In this document: positions 57,266-64,000 of the stretch, one piece after another
Layout of the letters: each line of letters begins with the position of its first letter
Numbering within the stretch: position 1 is the stretch's first letter
NCBI RefSeq assembly: GCF_029784135.1
Contig: NC_073746.1
Span: 254,723,994-254,787,993 of the forward strand
Length of the DNA stretch: 64,000 nt
Origin: Toxorhynchites rutilus septentrionalis
Taxonomy: Eukaryota; Arthropoda; Insecta; Diptera; Culicidae
Reading direction: 5' to 3'
Position numbers and translations under genes: made by a program
The notes under the pieces: generated by a model
Told to the model about the DNA's origin: nothing
The model's database searches: none
Seen by the model: only the letters and a program-made list of their open reading frames with translations

Positions 57266-57688
57266 TGTATGACATATTCGTATTACGTTTTAGAAAACCG
57301 CTAGGCCACACATCTGAGTTTGTTTATTTCAGCCATCTGAGTTGGTTTATTGAACGAATGCTTCAGTCGGTTTTTTTTCATCAGTTCGTAAGTCAATTTC
57401 CTACTCTTATTCCTCTTATTTTCTCTTATTCCTACTGCTAACCCAAAATTTTCGATCTCAGCTATGGTGAAAAATTGGAAATTTTGAAGTGCTGTATGAG
57501 TGTTGTTCTTGGAATGTTGGAATTCAACGCAGCTGTGTTCACAGGTGACCATTCCTTAACAGCTTTTACAACCTCTTCCATCCGGTGGTTCGTCCATTAC
57601 ATCCGGTTGCTCTTGCGATCGCAGTTAGTGGGCATCTGTCAAGATAAAGAAGGAGGAGATAATCAATTTGTTTTCCCCGATACTCCAC
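57266..57688. other. No recognised feature
   Basis: Short frames only. Confidence 0.4.
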
Positions 57689-58164
57689 TTTTTTTTATCC
57701 CATTTATTTATTTTAGGCTCATTAGCATGTTTTAGCTGTAGCAGAGCCGAATTTTAATCGTGTACATGTCACATGTTTATCATATCTATAATTAGCACAT
57801 TACACAGTTGCCATTTTTCAGCGTAAGTATATTCCCTTCTATACCATTTTGCATATGGTTTTGCATATGGTAGCCTTTTAGGCGTAAGAGTATTCCTTCT
57901 GATCTTCCATTATCCAGATCCAATTGATTGATCATTTTTGAGTTATTAATAGAACAGCAGTCCGATGTGTTTTGCAGAGCAGAGCAGTTGTATGGATGAA
58001 TCGATCTTATTTCGACCGTGGATCGATCTCCATCGCTGATGATTGTTGCGTGGACATAGTCAATTTGTAACAACACAAAAATGGTCAATGAGGGCCCTGA
58101 GTTTTGAACTCACGATCGATCGCTTACTAAGCGAACACGCAATCAATGTGGCTACGGAGACCCC
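57689..58164 (-). mobile_element. tRNA-derived SINE, 476 bp, copy 2
   Basis: TSD CGATACTCCAC / CGATACTCGAC (57678-57688 and 58165-58175, one mismatch). Same head, body and A-rich end as 10241-10731. Confidence 0.88.
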
Positions 58165-58249
58165 CGATACTCGACTTGATTAGGATTTTTTTCATCTATA
58201 TTTCTGGAGTAAACATGAGAAAACACACCGATGATTCGATAAACAAAAT

Positions 58250-58360
58250 ACAAACACAAACGATTATGAGTTGTGCTGTCAGATTTTTGCCAACTAAGTT
58301 ACAATTCAATAGTAATTCTCATATAAAATGATAATGTAACCGAGGGGATAAAGCATTTCA
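58250..58360 (+). repeat. Single arm related to the 18330 foldback
   Basis: CAAACGATTATGAGTTGTGC, then TGTCAGATTTTTGCCAACTA follow the right arm of 18712-18872, with divergence. No opposite arm was found nearby. Confidence 0.6.
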
Positions 58361-58634
58361 AGATATCATTACAAAGTGTCCGAAATATGATTCAGAATGG
58401 TAGTTTCAATGGTATGTTGTCATCCACTGGACGAGTTGGAAATCCGTCATACGAAGAATAAGATTCCAACGAACACTCCTTTAAAAATGTATGGCTACTG
58501 CCACGTGGTATTGCATTATTAATATCTGTGATTCAGAGAAAGCGGACCCGTTTTGAAATAAACGGTCGGCAATTTTTATTGGACCCTTCTCAACACGTCA
58601 AATAAAAATCGATTATGCGTGGTGACCCTTAATG

Positions 58635-58844
58635 TCAGTCAAGAACCAGTTTGAGTGACGCCTTTCCTAGTGATATTTTGCCATTCTCAACAATGTGCGA
58701 TATTGGTCCCATTTCATTGATGCCTCGTTGAACAATAACATTCCTTCCATAGGAACGGGTTAACGAATCAAAGCATTCATTTCCGTTAACGTACGACTTT
58801 TGGCCGCACACGAGTGTTAAGAGAATGCAAAAAGCCACAAACAA
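58635..58844 (-). pseudogene. Signal-peptide-like ORF lacking an ATG
   Basis: The minus frame reads FVAFCILLTLVCGQKSY, a convincing secretion signal with a cleavage-like CGQ. About 50 residues follow, to a stop. A TGA lies two codons before the first TTG and there is no ATG, so either the start was lost or an upstream exon supplies it. A TATA-like AATATACA lies upstream near 58890. Not recognised. Confidence 0.3.
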
Positions 58845-58849
58845 GAATC

Positions 58850-59589
58850 ACAACTCAATAAGTCTTGCTGCCAGTCAGTGTGTGTATGTATATTCGACGA
58901 CCATCTGAAAGGAATCATATGATCTGTCATAAAACGCAATTTCCGCACCGCCACAAAAGGATAACTAAATCAAGAATAAGTCTATAATAAATGCCAGCGA
59001 GTGGGCGCGTTATCACCCATGCTCTCCGCGTGGAAGTCAAGTCGGACAAAAAGCAGCCGGAAGAAGGTGTGTGAGAGGCCGCTATTGGTCAGGAAATGGT
59101 GTTCTCTATGGCGCCGGAAATAGCCTCTATATTATTTGACTGTCATTTCTCGGTACGGTTTTATGTGAACGGCAGCTGTATATCGTGTTCGAGTTTATCG
59201 CGGGAATTGTTTGCGGGAATAAAACGGGGAGTTATTCTGAAAAATTGTGCGAATGTTTACGATTTTGCCGTATCGAAGTGGATTGGAACGGAATCGCATA
59301 AATCCGCTCCAGTAGCAACAAGAAGTCGAAGCGGTGCGATAATAAAATCAACGAATTTCATATGCGCTTGATGATTAATAACAATGTGAAGTGTCTTGGA
59401 GGGCTGTGAAATTTGAAATGTTTGCCATTTTCCAACCACATTCGTCGTAATTTCGAATTATTGATCTCTAAACTGTTTAATCATCGATGACACATCAACA
59501 TATGTTCTTGTACCGATTCGAACGAATCATCAGCGATTTATATGGAGCAGGATTTGCTCTTAAGATCACCGATACGGTAAATCGTCCTG
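58850..59589. other. GC-richer block, no gene called
   Basis: 59000-59400 is less AT-rich than its surroundings and holds a 91-codon plus frame (59096-59371) without a known motif. It could be UTR or promoter sequence. Confidence 0.25.
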
Positions 59590-59982
59590 TTAATTATTAA
59601 CCCGCTCACCTCTTTTGTAAGATGTAATCTCTAACCATACATCGCGAAAAGATATCACACGTGCTGCACCCTGAAAACCAGCTAACGAATAAACCAGGTG
59701 AACGATGAGGACTAATAGTTCTGGAACCACACGTGGTTGACTGAAATACATTTGCCTTATCCAGCTACTTCTGCCACTCACATATCTATGAATATGGTCC
59801 ATAATTCTGTTCCCTGCACTACCATCAGTGGCTTGGAGTGGACCATCACACCAATGGTACATCATATTACGTGACGCATCGTTGCACATGGCGTCAAACA
59901 TGGTTGGAGCCACAGCTGTACTGTTCCGCGGTGTATAAACCCATGGGCTACGGTCTGCGCTAAATGCAGGAAAATGGCCCAA
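59590..59982 (-). other. Unidentified 130-codon ORF
   Basis: The longest minus frame in a repeat-free patch, with protein-like composition (NSTAVAPTMFDAMCNDASRN, hydrophobic VVPELLVLIVHLVYSLAGF). There is no known motif, and the nominal start is not in good context. The reverse frame has stops. It may be a decayed exon. Confidence 0.25.
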
Positions 59983-60304
59983 ATTTTAAATGCAAAATAC
60001 ACGGATGTGGGTCCTGCACCTCACCTAATGGACGAGGTTCTGGTGTTAGTATTTGGAAGCATAATTTTCCTCTCTTGCAGTGTACAGAACGCTACTTCCA
60101 CGCGGGAACAGCATTTGATGGAACGCTAGCCCATCCTTCAATTACTTAACACGTCTAAAACGGTGCGGTACTGTCTTGATAATTCCACGGCATGAAAAAT
60201 TGACTCTAAAAAGGGTAGATTTTCAATGTGATATCGAATAGAAAACCTCGTTGTCTCTCTGTAAAATATTAATAAGAGCATCCCACGAGAAGAAAAACAA
60301 ATTA

Positions 60305-61607
60305 AAGGGCGAACACGAAATTATTGCGACACATTCAACAGAGCATAACTTTTTTACCATTGGGTAAAAATCAACCAAATTTTGCACACTTTCTCTTTGA
60401 TGTGTATTGTCTACATGCTGTCAAACTCGAAGTCGTGTTTTTCGATTCTACGAAAAAGGAAGTGAACCAACGCGAGTCGAGAGAACAAATTCTTTCCAAA
60501 CACCTGGAATTTCCTGACCTGTCGCACCGGCAGTTGGGAAAAATGTTGAACATTCACCATTCAACCGTCTCCAGAGTGTTGAAGCGGTTCCAGGAGCGTT
60601 TGACGTTGGACCACGGCGAAAGAGCTGGAAGAAAACCGGGACCGGAGAACAAAAAGACGAAGGGAAAGGTGAAGCGGATGATAAAAGCAAATCCCAACGT
60701 CTCAAGCCGTGATTTGGCTAAAAAGATCGGCATGTCGCAGAGCTACGCGTCCAGAATGCAAAGAAGAGAGCTGGACTACATACATACAAGGTACAGAACT
60801 TCCCAAACCGTGATGAGCGGCAACAATCGACGGCTAAAACTCGGGCACGGAAGCTCTACGAGAAGAAGCTGACAAAATATGGCCGCTGTGTGATGGACGA
60901 CGAAACGTATATAAAATCCGATTTTAAGCAAATTCCGGGGTTGGAGTTTTTCACCGGCAAGAGCAAGTTCGATGTGGACGACAAATTTAAGAAGAAGAAA
61001 ATGTCGAAGTTCGCCTCCAAATATCTCGTTTGGCAGGCCATCTGTTCTTGCGGACTGAGGAGTGAGCCTTTCGTGACAAAGGGCACAGTAAATGGCGAGA
61101 TCTACAAATTTGAGTGCCTCGAGAAGCGCCTTTTGCCGTTCTTGCAGCAGCACGACGAAGCTTTGCTATTTTGGCCAGATTTGGCATCATGCAACTATTC
61201 TAAAAGTGTCCTGGAGTGGTATGAGGCCAATTCTGTCCATTTTGTTCCAAAGGACATGAACTCGCCAAACTGTCCGGAGCTGCGCCCGGTGGAGAAGTAC
61301 TGGGCAATAATGAAGCAGGAACTTCGGAAGAGCAAGAAGACAGTCAAAGACGAGAAGGACAAGTTAAGAAAATGGAAAAAAAAAAAACTGAGAAACTGGT
61401 ACCGGATGACACTGTAAAGACTTTGATGGAGGGCATCAAGCGAAAATGCGTTCAATTTTACACTCAAGGCTCCATCGATTAACTTTTCTTTTGATTTTTG
61501 AAGTAAATATATGTATAAAACTACCCTAAAATTTTGGTTTGATTCTGAACATTATAAGAAAATTGGCATGACATTTTCGGTGTCGCAATAATTTCGTGTT
61601 CGCCCTT
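60305..61607 (+). mobile_element. Full-length ITmD37E-like transposon, second copy
   Basis: Inverted ends AAGGGCGAACACGAAATTAT (at least 28 bp, nearly perfect) with TA flanks (60303-60304 and 61608-61609). 1303 bp. The transposase is close in motif to that of 32527, but the ends differ, so it is a sister lineage. Confidence 0.92.
60462..61481 (+). pseudogene. ITmD37E transposase with frameshifts
   Basis: The DNA-binding half reads LSHRQLGKMLNIHHSTVSRV and VSSRDLAKKIGMSQSYASRM. A 4-bp duplication (CATACATAC, about 60779-60787) shifts the frame. The catalytic half has VMDDETYIKSDFKQIPGLEF, LFWPDLASCNYSK and CPELRPVEKYWAIMK, with 37 residues between the second Asp and the Glu. A second shift lies in the A-run at 61375-61387, after which the C-terminus ends QGSID. 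The open frame extends upstream to 60324, but an ATG in good position is not evident. Confidence 0.88.
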
Positions 61608-61609
61608 TA

Positions 61610-62189
61610 TACATGAAGATAAGATTATCTCAATCGACACTAGAGATTCGTATTTTAAAATGGTTCACCCTGTCCGTCATATTGAATGACATCTATGAAG
61701 GTGATTGAGGTCGAATAAAAAACTTGGCTCTGATCCAGCTCGTGAAAAAAAAAGGATTATGAACATGGGAACTGAACATATTTTATGCAGGGATTCGAAA
61801 AACTTATCGAACTGTGTTTTTCTTTATTTTTTGCTCCGGAAACCTCAAGAACACTGTTTTTTGTAGGCAACACCTAGTTCTGCCGACTGCTTTTCGGAAA
61901 GAAGAAGTTGTTTGATGATGAATCAGGTTCTTGGGTGGACCAATTAAATCGATAATTATTCATACATTTTAGCACTCTTTTCCCCGATTTTTAGAACAAT
62001 CCTAATTCTCAAAGCAAATAATTCCAACATAAACAACATACAACTTTAATATCATCCGAAATAGCAGTGTAATCACTACCGCGGATGAGGTGTTGTTCTC
62101 TCGTTGATTGTTAACAATCAAAAAGGATCTAAATTCATATACTTTTTTATCTTTCGATATTCATTTTCAGCTTGAATCTGTATACAGGT
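61610..62189. other. No recognised feature
   Basis: AT-rich. Confidence 0.4.
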
Positions 62190-62310
62190 TGGACTCGATT
62201 ATCCGGATTATTGATTTTTTTTTTCACTCCGGATAATCGAATCATGAAAAAACGAATTTTCTCTCGGTAAATGTAATATAATTATGATTTGCACTCATTT
62301 ATTAAACGGT
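62190..62310 (+). mobile_element. pogo-group (Tigger-like) terminal fragment
   Basis: TTGGACTCGATTATCCGGAT, then CACTCCGGATAATCGAATCA match the terminal region at 27490-27600 in inverse orientation. No transposase is beside it. Confidence 0.65.
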
Positions 62311-62499
62311 TTTATCTAGTTTGGAACCGTTTGTATGTTTATGAATTGTAACTTTGTAACTTTGTCTGTAGTGCTGTACCACATTAATAGAAGTTTAATC
62401 CCCTTCCTGTTGACCGTTTGATCTGAAATTTGGAACACATCTTTATCTCTAGTGTCATTATAAAACTGCGTATTCCATGATCTTGAAAATCCAAGATTT

Positions 62500-62600
62500 T
62501 AACACATTTCGGCTGGTTCGTCACTTTAACTTCCATTTTTGGAAGAATGTCGGTAGTGGGAATTGAACTCGTGATCTGCGTGAGGGGTATGGATGTTGAA
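62500..62600 (-). mobile_element. 156-bp-family SINE, truncated copy
   Basis: CGGCTGGTTCGTCACTTTAA, then CCATTTTTGGAAGAATGTCG, then GGGAATTGAACTCGTGATC follow the family order. The head end is broken near 62595 (GGTATGGATGTT). Confidence 0.75.
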
Positions 62601-62889
62601 ATTTGACCCCGTTCCTGATCACTGATTGATCTGAAATTTTGTAGCACGGTACTGATTTCGACTTTTGGAAGCCCCTCGTTTCGTTATTTTGAATTTCAGA
62701 TCCAACACAATCTCTCCTGTGTGGATCTGGGATTCTCTCTTCTTTCTATGTATTGGATGTTTGGCAACGCGAGTGCCGCTCCCGATTTTAGATTTGAGCA
62801 ACTAGCCATAATGGGTGCTGGATGTGACTGGGCGGCTGGTTTAGCCAAGACACCCACATACCAACACTCCGAAAGACTCATGCTTTCTT

Positions 62890-64000
62890 TTTTTTTTTGC
62901 TATTTTTTTTTTTTTTTGGCAGACTTATCTCACTTCTTAACTAGGCGAACCTAGCCAGAATTTTCACCTGCCCCCGGGCTTCTGAATGCCAAAGGGGGAC
63001 TAGGCTCTGCGGAATGCACGTATCTGCATGCTCGTGCTGTTTCAGTCCTGACCGAGAAATTGTCGGACAATCGCGCAGGTGCTAAGGATGACCGACTTTT
63101 GGATGCCGGCCAATTCCTTCTCCATATTCAACACCTTTAGCGCTTCCAGAAGTGTCTTCGGGACAATTCCAGTTCCAGAGAGAACGACTGGAACAATTCT
63201 TGGGACCTCCCTTAGCCCCCACAGTTCCTTGAGCTCCACGGCCAATGGTCGGTACTTGCAGATTTTGCGACCGTGGGTCTCCTCCAGATTCTGGTTCAGT
63301 GGAATAGCGACATCGATGATGGTGACTTTGCGGTCGCTCTTGTCGTAAACCATTATATCTGGCCGGTTGTGGTGGATCGAGAGGTCGGTCAGAACAGTGC
63401 GATCCCAGTACAGCTTGAAACGGTCATTTTCCAGGACAGGTGCAGGCAGGTACCGGTAGTTTGGTACGTTGTCTTCCAGTAGAGCACATTGGAGCGCCAG
63501 TTGTCGATGAACAATACGGGCCACGTTGTTGTGGCGCTCGGTGTAGGCTGCGTTGGCCAAAACGGGACAGCCTCCCATAATGTGCTCTATGTTTTCACCT
63601 GGTTGATGACACATCCGGCAAATGTCATCAACGTCTTGATGCCAGACGTACCGCCTGCAGTTTCTCGTCGGCATTATCCTGTCCTGGATGGCTATCATGT
63701 CGGCTTCTACTACTGAAGAGAGTTCACCACGCGTTAGCCACAGATTAGATGCGGCCTTGTCGACGTGTGGCCGGTCCAGTTGATGGGGGTGGGCACCATG
63801 CACTGCCTTCTGCTTCCAAGCTGCAATCTTCTCCTCCACTGTCTGCAGATTGCAGTTGAGTTGGTACTCCGCTTGCGCCAAGTGCAGAGCGCTGTATCCT
63901 CTGTCGGCGGCGCAGACAGCCCGGTATAGCGCGTTTTGGTTGGCGCGTTCTGCGAAGTACTCGCGCAGTTGTCGTACCTGGGCAACACACAGTGCAGATA
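62890..64000 (-). mobile_element. LINE with R2-type endonuclease, 3' part, runs off the window
   Basis: The minus strand shows the C-terminal protein region (63042-64000), a 3' UTR of about 110 bp and A-runs (plus-strand T-runs 62889-62927). The 5' part lies beyond the window. Confidence 0.8.
63042..64000 (-). CDS. C-terminus of a non-LTR retrotransposon with restriction-like endonuclease (partial)
   Basis: The frame is open to the window edge; a nominal start at 63881 is not real. Numbering from 63881, a CCHC knuckle (CRMCHQPGENIEHIMGGC, 88-105) is followed by RPDIMVYDKSDRKVTIIDV (173-191). This is the PD...D core of the restriction-like endonuclease that R2/R4/CRE-type LINEs use to nick their target. 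The C-terminus ends FLGQD. There is no stop or frameshift over 319 codons. The clade cannot be fixed without the RT. Confidence 0.8.
   Translation of the reverse strand, partial: SALCVAQVRQLREYFAERANQNALYRAVCAADRGYSALHLAQAEYQLNCNLQTVEEKIAAWKQKAVHGAHPHQLDRPHVDKAASNLWLTRGELSSVVEADMIAIQDRIMPTRNCRRYVWHQDVDDICRMCHQPGENIEHIMGGCPVLANAAYTERHNNVARIVHRQLALQCALLEDNVPNYRYLPAPVLENDRFKLYWDRTVLTDLSIHHNRPDIMVYDKSDRKVTIIDVAIPLNQNLEETHGRKICKYRPLAVELKELWGLREVPRIVPVVLSGTGIVPKTLLEALKVLNMEKELAGIQKSVILSTCAIVRQFLGQD

Noticed and set aside
350..59982. Endogenous viral elements among the unexplained ORFs
   Set aside because: I looked for viral polymerase, helicase, nucleoprotein and glycoprotein motifs in the larger unassigned frames and recognised none. 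Absence cannot be proven without a search.

Overview
This window reads as intergenic or intronic DNA of a culicine mosquito, most likely Aedes. The base composition is AT-rich. It carries almost no intact host coding sequence and a dense, nested set of transposon families typical of Aedes: ITmD37E (DD37E Tc1/mariner), an RTE-clade LINE of the JAM1 type, an I-clade LINE with RNase H, Penelope-like, mariner, jerky/Tigger-like and piggyBac remnants, several MITE families and three tRNA-derived SINE families. All calls rest on reading motifs, terminal inverted repeats (TIRs) and target-site duplications (TSDs) by eye; no database search was possible.

Layout. 0-5 kb: an unidentified exon-like ORF, a fragment of a modular CTAGCTGACCCGG repeat, and a TIR-bounded element holding a SINE and a candidate host exon. 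4.6-8.5 kb: a mariner remnant split by a 189-bp Harbinger-type MITE and by a complete RTE element (4978-8380) with an 11-bp TSD and an intact 988-codon frame. 8.5-17.5 kb: repeats of an undescribed-looking TIR-less family marked by the palindrome GACGTAGNNCTACGTC, plus SINEs, a MITE and a transposase fragment. 18-31 kb: a SINE with exact TSDs, a 543-bp foldback, a jerky/Tigger-like remnant, a second copy of the 189-bp MITE, and a degraded duplicate of the EMC3 gene that still retains an intron. 31-45 kb: a hAT-type palindromic MITE with an 8-bp TSD, an almost intact ITmD37E transposon, a full modular repeat ending in (CAGA)n, and a mariner hit by a SINE that was itself hit by a pogo-type MITE. 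At 42.3-43.1 kb on the minus strand lies the clearest host feature: an exon with a long 5' UTR and a signal-peptide start, bounded by good splice sites. 45-64 kb: I-clade LINE, Penelope-like and piggyBac remnants, two more DD37E elements, a mariner interrupted by a complete 1.18-kb copy of the palindrome family, and at the right edge the 3' part of a LINE with an R2-type endonuclease.

The nesting gives relative ages: mariner copies are old and serve as targets for RTE, Harbinger MITE, SINE and palindrome-family insertions. The signal-peptide exon implies that much of the left 42 kb may be a very large first intron of a minus-strand gene. Two downstream segments have phase-compatible acceptors, but neither gives a convincing full protein.
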